Assembly (NCBI GenBank): GCA_022705325.1
Contig: JAKJER010000018.1
Coordinates: 1-64,000 of the forward strand
Origin: Planctomycetota bacterium
GTDB lineage: Bacteria; Planctomycetota; Phycisphaerae; SM23-33
Reading direction: 5' to 3'
Length of the DNA stretch: 64,000 nt
Part shown: piece by piece, positions 34,673-43,175 of the stretch
Layout of the letters: the number at the start of each line of letters is the position of its first letter
Numbering within the stretch: position 1 is the first letter of the stretch
The notes under the pieces: generated by a model
Told to the model about the DNA's origin: nothing
Seen by the model: only the letters and a program-made list of their open reading frames with translations
Database searches by the model: none
Program-made: the position numbers and the translations under genes

Positions 34673-36187
34673 ATGAACCGTCGTGACTTCCTCAGACTGT
34701 CCGCCGCCGGCGCCTTGGCTGGCCTGGCCCCCCGAAAGCTCCAGTCCGCCGAAGACAAGGCCCCGCCGAACGTCCTGTTTTTCTTCGTCGACGACCTGAG
34801 GACCCAGCTCGGCTGCTACGGCGCCAAGACGGTCAAGTCGCCCAACATCGACCGCCTGGCCCGCGAGGGCATGCTCTTCGAAACCGCCTATTGCCAGCAG
34901 GCCGTCTGCGCGCCGTCGCGGGCGAGCGTGCTGTCGGGCTGGCGCCCGGACTCCACGGGCATCTACGACCTCGACCATCCGTTGCGGTCTATGCACCCCG
35001 ACGTGGTCACGCTGCCGCAGTTCTTCAAGCAGGCCGGCTACGAGACCGTCACCATCGGCAAGGTCTATCACCACCACGACGACGACAAGGCCAACTGGAC
35101 GCGGATGCCCAAGGCCCAGGGCGTCGGGTATGCGCTGGAGGAGAACCAGGCCCTCATCCGCAAGCGGCACCAGGAAGCCAAGCAGCAGGGCCTGACGGGC
35201 AAGGCCCTCAGCCGGGCCGCACGAGGGCCCGCCACCGAGTGCGCGGACGTCCCCGACGAGACGTACACCGACGGCTCGAACGCCCGACTCGCGATCCAGC
35301 AGCTTGGCGAGCTGAAGCAGGCGGGCAAGCCGTTCTTCATGGCCCTGGGGTTCGTCAAGCCCCACCTGCCCTTCAATTCGCCCAAGAAGTACTGGGACCT
35401 CTACCGGCGCGAGGACTTCCCCGTACCCCCGCGCACCACGCCCAAGGGCATGCCGCCGATGGCCCTGACCGATTTCGGCGAGTTGCGGGCCTACACCGAC
35501 ATCCCCCGCCAGCGCGGGCCGCTCGACGACGACAAGACCCGCGAGCTGATCCACGGCTACCACGCGGCCGTCAGCTTCACCGACGCCAACGTCGGCAAGG
35601 TGCTCGACGAGCTGGACCGGCTCGGGCTCGCCGACAACACCATCGTCGTGCTCTGGGGCGACCACGGCTGGAAGCTCGGCGACTACGGGAGCTGGTGCAA
35701 GCACACCAACTTCGAGCTGGACACCCACGTGCCGCTGCTGTTCCGCGGGCCGGGCGTGTCGGCAGGCAAGCGATGCAAGGCCCTGGTCGAGATGGTCGAC
35801 GTCTTCCCCTCGCTGGCCGAACTGGTCGGCCACAAACCCCCCGCCCACTGCGAGGGCGAGAGCCTGAAACGGCTGCTGGCCAAGCCGGACGGCGAGTGGA
35901 AGAACTTCGCCGTCAGCCAGTACCCCCGCGGACCCGTCATGGGCTACTCCGCCCGCTGCGACAAGTGGCGCTACACCGAATGGGTCGACCGCGACGGCCA
36001 GATCGTCGCCCGCGAACTCTACGACCACGGTGCCGGTCCGTTGGCCACGGAGAACCTGGCCGATCGGCCCGAGCAGGCGGAACTGGTGGCCGGCCTGTCC
36101 AAGCGACTCAAGCCTTACCAGCGGCGGAAGCCCGCACCGACGGGAGGGGCAGGGGGCAAGAAGGGCGCAAAGAAGAAGAAGGAGTGA
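34673..36187 (+). CDS. Sulfatase 3 of the island (iduronate-2-sulfatase-like)
   Basis: 504 aa from ATG 34673. Tat leader RRDFLRLSAAGALAGLAP. The metal site begins with VDDLRTQLGCYG and the formylglycine cysteine is Cys79 in CAPSR. The insert around residues 120-200 (TIGKVYHHHDDDKANW, ALEENQALIRKRHQEAKQQG) and LWGDHGWKLGDYGSWCKHTNFE are the hallmarks of the iduronate-2-sulfatase/choline-sulfatase branch, which removes 2-O-sulfate from uronic acids in animal glycans; here the target is probably an algal glycan. The Lys-rich tail (GGKKGAKKKKE) resembles sulfatase 2. Confidence 0.92.
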   Translation: MNRRDFLRLSAAGALAGLAPRKLQSAEDKAPPNVLFFFVDDLRTQLGCYGAKTVKSPNIDRLAREGMLFETAYCQQAVCAPSRASVLSGWRPDSTGIYDLDHPLRSMHPDVVTLPQFFKQAGYETVTIGKVYHHHDDDKANWTRMPKAQGVGYALEENQALIRKRHQEAKQQGLTGKALSRAARGPATECADVPDETYTDGSNARLAIQQLGELKQAGKPFFMALGFVKPHLPFNSPKKYWDLYRREDFPVPPRTTPKGMPPMALTDFGELRAYTDIPRQRGPLDDDKTRELIHGYHAAVSFTDANVGKVLDELDRLGLADNTIVVLWGDHGWKLGDYGSWCKHTNFELDTHVPLLFRGPGVSAGKRCKALVEMVDVFPSLAELVGHKPPAHCEGESLKRLLAKPDGEWKNFAVSQYPRGPVMGYSARCDKWRYTEWVDRDGQIVARELYDHGAGPLATENLADRPEQAELVAGLSKRLKPYQRRKPAPTGGAGGKKGAKKKKE

Positions 36188-36199
36188 CGCAATGATCAA

Positions 36200-36219
36200 C
36201 CTGCCTGTCGGCAGGCAGG
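36200..36219. repeat. Dispersed GCCTGCCTG palindrome
   Basis: CCTGCCTGTCGGCAGGCAGG is a perfect palindrome between sulfatases 3 and 4. Related copies are at 30036-30058 and 56546-56568 (inside the MITE-like elements) and at 59699-59722. Confidence 0.7.
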
Positions 36220-36267
36220 CAGAGAACTGGGCATCGGTCATTTCCGGTCGCTGAAGTGGAGAACGTG

Positions 36268-37950
36268 ATGAATCGACTGGCAGTCGTCCTGCTCCTGGCT
36301 GTTGCGCAATCATCGGCCCCCGCCGCCGACGCGCCGAAGAAGCCGAACATCCTGCTCATCCTGGCCGACGACCTGGGCTACAGCGACCTGGGCTGCTACG
36401 GCGGGGAGATCGCCACGCCGAACCTGGACTCGCTGGCCGCCCAGGGGCTGCGGTTCGCCCAGTGCTACAACTCCGCCCGCTGCTGCCCGTCGCGAGCGTC
36501 GCTGATCACCGGGCAGTACCCCCACGCGGTGAACTTCCCGCACATGTCGGGCTCGCTGCCGGACAGCTGCATGACCATCCCCGAGCTGCTCCGCGGGGCT
36601 GGGTACTACACGGCCATGTCGGGCAAGTGGCACCTGGGCAACCCGGGGCCGATCGCCTGCGGATTCGATGAGTTCTTCGGCCTGCTCACCGGATACGGCA
36701 GTTTCTGGAATCCGGACCTCTACACGCGCTGGAGCAGGCGCCAGGACGCCCCGCCCGCCGGGCGCCACGGCGGGATCAACCGCGAACTGAAGCCCGCGCC
36801 GCTCTTCTACTCCACCGACGCCATCACCGACCACGCGCTGGACCTGCTGGCCGGCGCGAGGAAGGACGCCAAGCCCTGGTTCCTGTACCTGGCCTACAAC
36901 GCGCCGCACTTCCCGCTGCACGCGCCCAAGGACGACATCGACAAGTACCAGGCCGTCTACGAGAACGGCTGGGACGCCATCCGCCAGCAGCGGCTCGAGC
37001 GCATGCGCAAGATGGGCCTGATCGGCCAGGACTGCCCGCTGACGCCCCGCAGCCTGATCCCGCCCAACCCCGTGTCCAGTAAAAACGGCTGGGCCGACAA
37101 GCGCAACCCCGCCTGGGACAGCCTGGACGCGGACCGGCAGAAGGACCTGGCCAGGAGAATGGCGATCTTCGCGGCGATGGTCGACCGCATGGACCGCAAC
37201 ATCGGACGGGTGCTGGCGGACCTCAAAAAGAACCGCGAACTGGACAACACGCTGATCCTGTTCCTCTCCGACAATGGGGCCTGCGCCGAATGGGACCCCA
37301 ACGGCTTCGACGTGCGCGAGAACATCGAGCGGGCGAACATCGCCACCACCCACGGGCACAACACGCTCCATAAGGGCGACGACCTGGCGAAAATGGGCCA
37401 GGTGGGCACGTACCACAGCTACGGCTCGGCCTGGGCTAACGCCTGCAACACGCCCTGGCGGCTGTACAAGCACTACTCGCACGAGGGCGGGATCGCCACG
37501 CCGCTGATCGTCCACTGGCCCGCGGGCATGAACCGCAAGGGCGAGTTCGACCGCCGCCCCGTGCACATCATCGACGTCCTGCCGACCTTTGCCCAAGCCG
37601 CCGGCGCGACGTACCCCAAATGGGCGCCGGCCGCGAACGACAAGGGCCCCGAGCTGTTGCCCCTGGAAGGCCAGAGCCTCCTGGGCGCGATGGCGGGCGA
37701 GAAGGCCCAGCCGCGCACGCTGTTCTTCGAGCACGAGGGCAGCCGGGCCGTGCGCGAAGGCAACTGGAAACTCGTCGCCCTGGGCGGCAAGCCGTGGGAG
37801 CTGTACGACGTGGCGACCGATCGCGTCGAGCTGAACGACCTGGCCGGCAAGCACCCGGACCGCGTGCGGGAACTGGCCGCCAAGTGGGACGACTGGGCCA
37901 AGCGCGTCGGGGCGGGGCCTTTCCGGGCCAGGCAGCCAAGAAGGAAGTAG
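36268..37950 (+). CDS. Sulfatase 4 of the island (arylsulfatase AtsA-type)
   Basis: 560 aa from ATG 36268 (GGAG upstream). Unlike its neighbours it uses a Sec-type signal peptide (MNRLAVVLLLAVAQSSAPAADA). LADDLGYSDLGCYGGEI starts the metal site, Cys72 in CCPSR is the formylglycine residue, and SGKWHLG and LFLSDNGACAEWDPNG follow. The insert about 225-275 and DVRENIERANIATTHGHNTL match long AtsA/arylsulfatase A-like enzymes active on aryl or galactan sulfates. A different leader suggests a different export route or origin. Confidence 0.93.
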   Translation: MNRLAVVLLLAVAQSSAPAADAPKKPNILLILADDLGYSDLGCYGGEIATPNLDSLAAQGLRFAQCYNSARCCPSRASLITGQYPHAVNFPHMSGSLPDSCMTIPELLRGAGYYTAMSGKWHLGNPGPIACGFDEFFGLLTGYGSFWNPDLYTRWSRRQDAPPAGRHGGINRELKPAPLFYSTDAITDHALDLLAGARKDAKPWFLYLAYNAPHFPLHAPKDDIDKYQAVYENGWDAIRQQRLERMRKMGLIGQDCPLTPRSLIPPNPVSSKNGWADKRNPAWDSLDADRQKDLARRMAIFAAMVDRMDRNIGRVLADLKKNRELDNTLILFLSDNGACAEWDPNGFDVRENIERANIATTHGHNTLHKGDDLAKMGQVGTYHSYGSAWANACNTPWRLYKHYSHEGGIATPLIVHWPAGMNRKGEFDRRPVHIIDVLPTFAQAAGATYPKWAPAANDKGPELLPLEGQSLLGAMAGEKAQPRTLFFEHEGSRAVREGNWKLVALGGKPWELYDVATDRVELNDLAGKHPDRVRELAAKWDDWAKRVGAGPFRARQPRRK

Positions 37951-38102
37951 AATGAGCCTTACACTGGACCCGCAGGCAGAAGGTCCCACCGGGTCCCGAA
38001 CATGTTGTTTGGCAGTGGCGGCTCGCGACTGTCGCCCTTGCCGTGGGTGTGCTTGGCGACCACCCGCATCATGGCCTTGGCGGCCCGAGGGAGGTTCCAC
38101 CG

Positions 38103-39536
38103 ATGCCTAGCGACCTGATCCGTTCAGTATCCATCCTGTTGGTAGGCCTCTTCGCCGGCGCGCTATTGCCGGCGACCGTCATGGCGACCGAGCGCGAACC
38201 ACAAGGGCGTCCGCCTCTGCCTCGCTGGCGCGACAACTCCCGCATGGCGTTCATCCGCGGCGGGGAGTTCCTCCGCCAAGGCGGACACAGGGTTCGCGTT
38301 CGATCCTGCTACATGGATCAGTACGAAGTGACCAATGAGCGGTTTTGCGAGTTTCTGAACGACGCCCATCCTGAACACTTCAACGACAAGCAGGAGATCC
38401 AGAGGCAGGGCGATCGATTCGTGCCCAAGCGAGGCAAGGAGCAGTGGCCCGTCTACGCCGTGAGCTGGGGTGATGCGGAGGCGTATGCCCGATGGGCCGG
38501 CAAGCGGTTGCCCACAGAGGCTGAGTGGGAATGGGCCGCCGCGGGCAAGGAAGGACGCGCATACCCGTGGGGAAACCATGCGATCACGCCCGAGCGAGCC
38601 AACTTCGGTGGTCACGTCGGTCATCCCCAGCCGGTGGGCTCCTTTCCCAAGGGTCGAACGCCGGAGGGGATCTACGATCTGTCCGGCAATGTGGCCGAAT
38701 GGTGCAGCGACTGGTTCGCAGAAGACTATCATGCCCCGGCAACAACGGACGCGCCCGCCGGACCCGAACAGGGGAAGCGCCGCGTTCGCCGCGGCGGCTG
38801 CTTCGCGATGGGAGCGGACCAGCAGACGGCTGCAGCGCGGGGATCCAGCCCGCCCGATTACCGGCCTGCCTGCATCGGTTTCCGTTGCGTGCGCCCGGCC
38901 CGGCGCGTTCTTGTGCTGGTGGGGGAGAACTTCGAGGAGATCGAGCTGGCTGGCTATACCGGCGTGCTGAGTTGGGCGGCCCATACGACCCGGAACGGGA
39001 ACTACATGGTTCCCAGGAACTCGCAGGTCGCGGAGGTCCCGTGGATCGAAGTCGTCGTGGCGGGATTTGCGCCCGAGGTGCGCGGGATGGGCGGGCTGAT
39101 CGTCCGTCCTCATGTCCTGGTGAAGGACCTCTCCGATACCGACGTCGACCGGTTCGACGCCGTAGCCGTTCCCGCCTGCGTCGGCGGGGGGCGCGGGCAG
39201 CACACGTGGGCCGGGCAGGCCGATCTGGAGAGTGACCGAGCGGTGGCTATCGTCCGTCGGGTTCACGGGAACGGCGGCATCATCTCGACCATGTGTGCCG
39301 GCGCGATCACGCTTCGCAAGGCGAACCTGCCGTTGCCCAAATCCGACCAGGCGGCGGCATTCGACGCAAAGTCGCGCACGGCGTCGTCGCTGGGCCCCGG
39401 CGTGGCCCTGGAAGCGGCTTGCCTGCTGTTGCGAGAGATGATCAGCGAGGCGGAGTACCGCAGCTTTCGTCGGCACAATCCCTGGCTGTTCGGAAAAGAG
39501 GATCAGTTTGCGCCGCGAATGGAAAACTTGAAATGA
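38103..39536 (+). CDS. FGE-like (SUMF1) domain fused to DJ-1/PfpI domain
   Basis: 477 aa from ATG 38103, with a signal peptide (about 1-28). Residues 45-265 are a formylglycine-generating-enzyme-like domain: MAFIRGGEF, MDQYEVTNERFCEFLN, PVYAVSWGDAEAYARWAGKR, LPTEAEWEWAAAG, YDLSGNVAEWCSDW. The place where true FGEs carry the catalytic C-x4-C pair reads GGCFAMGADQQTAAARG, so the copper-binding cysteines are missing. Residues 268-450 are a DJ-1/PfpI domain with Glu278/Glu279 and Cys398 in the STMCAGA elbow, both intact. The fusion is unusual. It is unlikely to mature the neighbouring sulfatases; a redox, deglycase or scaffold role is possible. Confidence 0.85.
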   Translation: MPSDLIRSVSILLVGLFAGALLPATVMATEREPQGRPPLPRWRDNSRMAFIRGGEFLRQGGHRVRVRSCYMDQYEVTNERFCEFLNDAHPEHFNDKQEIQRQGDRFVPKRGKEQWPVYAVSWGDAEAYARWAGKRLPTEAEWEWAAAGKEGRAYPWGNHAITPERANFGGHVGHPQPVGSFPKGRTPEGIYDLSGNVAEWCSDWFAEDYHAPATTDAPAGPEQGKRRVRRGGCFAMGADQQTAAARGSSPPDYRPACIGFRCVRPARRVLVLVGENFEEIELAGYTGVLSWAAHTTRNGNYMVPRNSQVAEVPWIEVVVAGFAPEVRGMGGLIVRPHVLVKDLSDTDVDRFDAVAVPACVGGGRGQHTWAGQADLESDRAVAIVRRVHGNGGIISTMCAGAITLRKANLPLPKSDQAAAFDAKSRTASSLGPGVALEAACLLLREMISEAEYRSFRRHNPWLFGKEDQFAPRMENLK

Positions 39537-39559
39537 CCTCGCGATCTTCCTGTAGAGCG

Positions 39560-39754
39560 ATGGAGAGGTTGTCGTTGGCGGCCTCGGCCGTCCTGTCGTC
39601 GGCGCACTTGGTTGTTCCCGCTGTTGTCGCCGAACTGCCGCAGTTCGCGATTGCGCCGGTCGGCACCGCGCGGGCCCGCCAACTTCAGCGCGAGTGGGCC
39701 AGGCACGCCGGGGCGGGAGAGTTTCGCAACAGGCATGGCAACAGGAGGAGGTAG
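39560..39754 (+). pseudogene. N-terminal remnant of an FGE-like gene
   Basis: 64-codon frame from ATG 39560 to TAG 39754. It keeps a signal peptide (MERLSLAASAVLSSAHLVVPAVVA) and then FAIAPVGTARARQLQREWARHAG. This matches the start of many planctomycete FGE-like proteins, where a similar 'aPfda..A...Q.aWA.hLg' stretch leads into the SUMF1 domain. The domain itself is gone and the frame ends in RNRHGNRRR. I read it as a truncated relict, probably from a rearrangement that also placed the sulfatase start just behind it. It could also be a genuine short secreted protein. Confidence 0.5.
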
Positions 39755-39762
39755 GATTGCCT

Positions 39763-41598
39763 ATGGACAGCCACAAGATCACCCGGCGATCGTTTCTGAA
39801 GTCTTCCACTGCGGTGGTGGCTGCCTCGGCCACTCTGCCCTCTCCAGCCCGATCCGCCGACAGGCCCGCCAGGCGCCCCAACGTGATTGTCATCCTCACC
39901 GACGACCAGGGATACGGCGACTTGTCGTGTTACGGGCATCCCTTCCTGAAGACCCCGCATACCGACCGCCTGCACGACCAGGGCGTGCGGCTGGCGGACT
40001 TTCACGTGGCCCCGGTGTGCACGCCGACGCGCAGCCAACTCATGACGGGCCTGGACTGCCTGCGCAACCGGGCCTGCTGCGTGCCCGGCGGGCGGAACAT
40101 CCTGCGCCGCGACGTGCCCACGATGGCCGAACTCTTCCGCGACGGCGGCTACCGCACGGGCCTGTTCGGCAAGTGGCACCTGGGCGACTGCTGGCCTGAC
40201 CGGCCGATGGACCGCGGCTTCGATCGGGCGGTGTGGTTCCGCGGATGGGGCCTCCAGAGCGATCTGGAGTTCGACAACGACTACGAGAAGACCCGCTACC
40301 TGGACCAGATGGAGGTCAAGCAGACGCGGAAATACTGCACCGACCACTGGTTCGACGAGGCCATCATCTGGATGGACGCCTGCCGGCGCGAGGGCAAGCC
40401 CTTCTTCTGCTACCTGCCCACCAACGCCCCGCACGGCCCGCTGTGGGCCCGCAAGGAAGACGAGGACAAGTACGCCGACGCGGTGGCCTCGGCGCAGGCC
40501 AAGGGCAAGAAGGCCAAGGGCGGGCGCGGCGGCGGGGCGGCGGCCTTTTTCGGCATGATCGCCAACATCGACGACAACCTGGGCAAGCTCGAGAGCTTCC
40601 TGGAAGGCTCGGGCCTGCGGGACGACACGATCATCGTGTTCTTCAACGACAACGGCGGGACCGCCGGCGTGCGGTTCTACAACGCGGGCATGCGGACGGG
40701 CAAGGGCCAGGTCTACGAGGGCGGGCACCGCGCGGCGTGTTTCGTGCGCTGGCCGGGCGGGAACGTCAGCGGCGGGCGCGACGTGACGCCCCCCACCCAC
40801 GTGCAGGACCTGCTGCCAACCTTCGCGGACCTGTGCGGGCTGCGCGCGCCCGACGGCGCGACCTTCGACGGGACGAGCCTGGCCGGACCGCTGCGCGCGT
40901 CCGGCGCGAAGATCGCCGACCGCATGCTGGTGGTGCAGTACGGCGGGCGGCTCCACCCCGTCAAGCACGACGCGTGCGTGATCTGGGGCAAGTGGCGGCT
41001 TGTCAAGGGCAAGGAACTGTACGACATCGAGGCCGACCGGGCCCAGTCGACCGACCTGTCCGCCCGGCAGGGCGAGGTGGTCAAGAAGATGCTCGACCAC
41101 TACGAGCGATGGTGGGCGCAAGTGGCTGCGATGCAGGCCCGGTACCTGCCCGCGCACATCGGCAGCGCGAACGAGAATCCGGTCATCCTGACGTGCAACC
41201 TGTGGCAGGGCGTGGACGTGGACAACTGCCACCGCGTAGCCGCCGCCGACGGCGGGCCCGTCGGCGGGCCGTGGAACGTCCACGTCGAACGTGCGGGAAC
41301 CTACCAGATCGAGCTGCGCCGCTGGCCCTTCCACGCCGACTGCACGCTGAGTTCGACGGGCCCGGCCAAGACCGTCGCCGGCCGGCCCCTGACGCCGGGC
41401 AAGGCTGTCCCCATCGCCCAGGCCGTCCTGAAGGCGGGCGGCAGGGAGCAGGCCGCGCCCGCCAGGGACGCAGACAAGGGCGTGACCTTCCGCGTGGACT
41501 TGCCGGCAGGGCCCGGGCAGGTACACGGGTGGTTCCGCGACGCCGCGGGCAAGGACCTGTGCGGCGCTTTCTATGCGAAGTTCAAGTGGATCGGCTGA
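39763..41598 (+). CDS. Sulfatase 5 of the island
   Basis: 611 aa from ATG 39763 with AGGAGGAGG just ahead. Tat leader TRRSFLKSSTAVVAASATL. TDDQGYGDLSCYGHP gives the calcium Asp pair and Cys86 in CTPTR is the formylglycine residue. FGKWHLGDCWPDRPMDRGFDRAVWFRGWG is typical of the Planctomycete arylsulfatase branch. A Lys/Gly-rich loop (about 245-262, GKKAKGGRGGG) is unusual and may be exposed. After about residue 480 the beta-rich C-terminal domain (NVHVERAGTYQIELRRWPF) may bind carbohydrate. Confidence 0.93.
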   Translation: MDSHKITRRSFLKSSTAVVAASATLPSPARSADRPARRPNVIVILTDDQGYGDLSCYGHPFLKTPHTDRLHDQGVRLADFHVAPVCTPTRSQLMTGLDCLRNRACCVPGGRNILRRDVPTMAELFRDGGYRTGLFGKWHLGDCWPDRPMDRGFDRAVWFRGWGLQSDLEFDNDYEKTRYLDQMEVKQTRKYCTDHWFDEAIIWMDACRREGKPFFCYLPTNAPHGPLWARKEDEDKYADAVASAQAKGKKAKGGRGGGAAAFFGMIANIDDNLGKLESFLEGSGLRDDTIIVFFNDNGGTAGVRFYNAGMRTGKGQVYEGGHRAACFVRWPGGNVSGGRDVTPPTHVQDLLPTFADLCGLRAPDGATFDGTSLAGPLRASGAKIADRMLVVQYGGRLHPVKHDACVIWGKWRLVKGKELYDIEADRAQSTDLSARQGEVVKKMLDHYERWWAQVAAMQARYLPAHIGSANENPVILTCNLWQGVDVDNCHRVAAADGGPVGGPWNVHVERAGTYQIELRRWPFHADCTLSSTGPAKTVAGRPLTPGKAVPIAQAVLKAGGREQAAPARDADKGVTFRVDLPAGPGQVHGWFRDAAGKDLCGAFYAKFKWIG

Positions 41599-41638
41599 GG
41601 GCTGCCGCGCAGGGCGACAACCAGATGGGAGAGCGCGA

Positions 41639-43117
41639 ATGACCACGTTGAATCGACGAGAGTTGCTGGCGGCTGGCGGAATGGCGGCTGGCGCCCTGCT
41701 GGGAGCCGGCGCATGGCCGCGGGCGCTGGGGCAGCAGGGCGCGGGCAAGAAGCGACCCAATGTCCTGTTCCTGGCGATTGACGATCTGAACCACTGGGTG
41801 GGCCACCTGGCCCGCAACGAACAGACGCGGACGCCCCGCATCGACGCGCTGGCGGCTCGGGGCGTGACCTTCCGGCGGGCGTACTGCGCCGCGCCGGTGT
41901 GCAACCCGTCGCGGGCGGCGCTGATGAGCGGACTGCGCCCCCACCGGAGCGGCGTGTACGAGAACCGCAACGACTGGCGGCGCGTAATCCCGATGGACAA
42001 GCCGATGACGGCTGCCTTCCGCCGGGGCGGCTACAGCGTGCTGGGCTGCGGCAAGATCTATCACGGAGGGTTCGAGAGGCGCGAGGAGTGGGACGACTAC
42101 ATGAAGGGCGGCGGAGGCGGCGACCCCAGGAGCAAGACGCCCGGCGGGGTGGGCGGGATCCGCTTCGCGCGCCTGGACTGCAGGGACGAAGACCTCCACG
42201 ACTACCAGATCGCCGACTGGGCCATCGAGCAGCTCAACCGGAAACACGACAAGCCGTTCTTTCTGGCCTGCGGCGTGCACCTGCCTCACATGCCGTGGTC
42301 CGTGCCGGGCAAGTGGTTCGACATGTTCCCGCTGGAGTCGATCAAGCTGCCCCCCTACCTGGAGAATGACCTGGACGACGTCCCGCCGGCCGGCGTGAAG
42401 ATGGCCAAGCCCGACGGCGACCACGCGACGATGCTCAAGTCAGGCCGATGGAAGGAGGCCGTTCAGGCCTACCTGGCCGCCATCGCGTACACCGACATGA
42501 ACGTGGGCCGGGTGATCGCCGCCCTGGAGGCCAGCGCGTACAAGGACAACACGATCATCTGCCTGTGGGGCGATCACGGCTGGCACCTGGGCGAGAAGCG
42601 CCACTGGCGCAAATTCGCCCTGTGGGAGGAGGCGACGCGGGCGCCGCTGGTCTTCGCGGGGCCCGGCCTGGCCAAGGGCACGTGCGAGCGGACGGTGGAC
42701 TTCATGTCCATCTACCCGACGCTGTGCGAGCTGTGCGGCCTGGACGTGCCCGCCCACGTGCAGGACCCGAGCATCGCGGCGCTGCTGCGCGACCCGGCCG
42801 GGGCGTGGGACAGGCCCGCCATGACGACCTACACCTTCAAGAACCACACCGTTCGCAGCGAGACACACCGTTACATCCGCTACGCCAACGGCGACGAGGA
42901 ACTCTACGACGAACAGGTGGACCCGTACGAGTGGAAGAACCTGGCCGGCCACGCCAAGCTGGCCAAGGTGAAGGCCGAACTGGCCACGCACCTGCCCAAG
43001 AGCGACGCCGCCGACATCGGCAACGATCGCACGGACAAGGGCAAGGGTAAGAAGAAAAAGGGCAAGCAGCAGGCCGCCATCGTGGACGAGGACGAACTGC
43101 TGGGATACGGCGGGTGA
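41639..43117 (+). CDS. Sulfatase 6 of the island (iduronate-2-sulfatase-like)
   Basis: 492 aa from ATG 41639 (GGGAGAG upstream). Tat leader NRRELLAAGGMAAGALLGAG. The site begins with AIDDLNHWVGHL, the formylglycine cysteine is Cys88 in CNPSR, and GCGKIYHGGFERREEWDDY plus CLWGDHGWHLGEKRHWRKFALWEEATRAPL place it in the iduronate-2-sulfatase-like branch, as for sulfatase 3. The Lys-rich tail (GKGKKKKGKQQ) is disordered. It ends the island; the dcw cluster follows on the opposite strand. Confidence 0.92.
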   Translation: MTTLNRRELLAAGGMAAGALLGAGAWPRALGQQGAGKKRPNVLFLAIDDLNHWVGHLARNEQTRTPRIDALAARGVTFRRAYCAAPVCNPSRAALMSGLRPHRSGVYENRNDWRRVIPMDKPMTAAFRRGGYSVLGCGKIYHGGFERREEWDDYMKGGGGGDPRSKTPGGVGGIRFARLDCRDEDLHDYQIADWAIEQLNRKHDKPFFLACGVHLPHMPWSVPGKWFDMFPLESIKLPPYLENDLDDVPPAGVKMAKPDGDHATMLKSGRWKEAVQAYLAAIAYTDMNVGRVIAALEASAYKDNTIICLWGDHGWHLGEKRHWRKFALWEEATRAPLVFAGPGLAKGTCERTVDFMSIYPTLCELCGLDVPAHVQDPSIAALLRDPAGAWDRPAMTTYTFKNHTVRSETHRYIRYANGDEELYDEQVDPYEWKNLAGHAKLAKVKAELATHLPKSDAADIGNDRTDKGKGKKKKGKQQAAIVDEDELLGYGG

Positions 43118-43120
43118 TCC

Positions 43121-43168
43121 CAAAGCCCGCGGGTGGCTTCCCCCTCGGGTGCCGGTCTGTGGGTTTTG
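43121..43168. terminator. Terminator between sulfatase 6 and murG
   Basis: CAAAGCCCGCGG (43121-43132) pairs with CTGTGGGTTTTG (43157-43168) if G-U pairs are counted. It sits between convergent genes and resembles the hairpin at 13657-13706. Confidence 0.55.
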
Positions 43169-43175
43169 CGGCCGG

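Noticed and set aside
38103..39536. Active sulfatase-maturing enzyme
   Set aside because: The catalytic cysteine pair of FGE is not present in the expected segment, so the simple reading from gene context is not supported.
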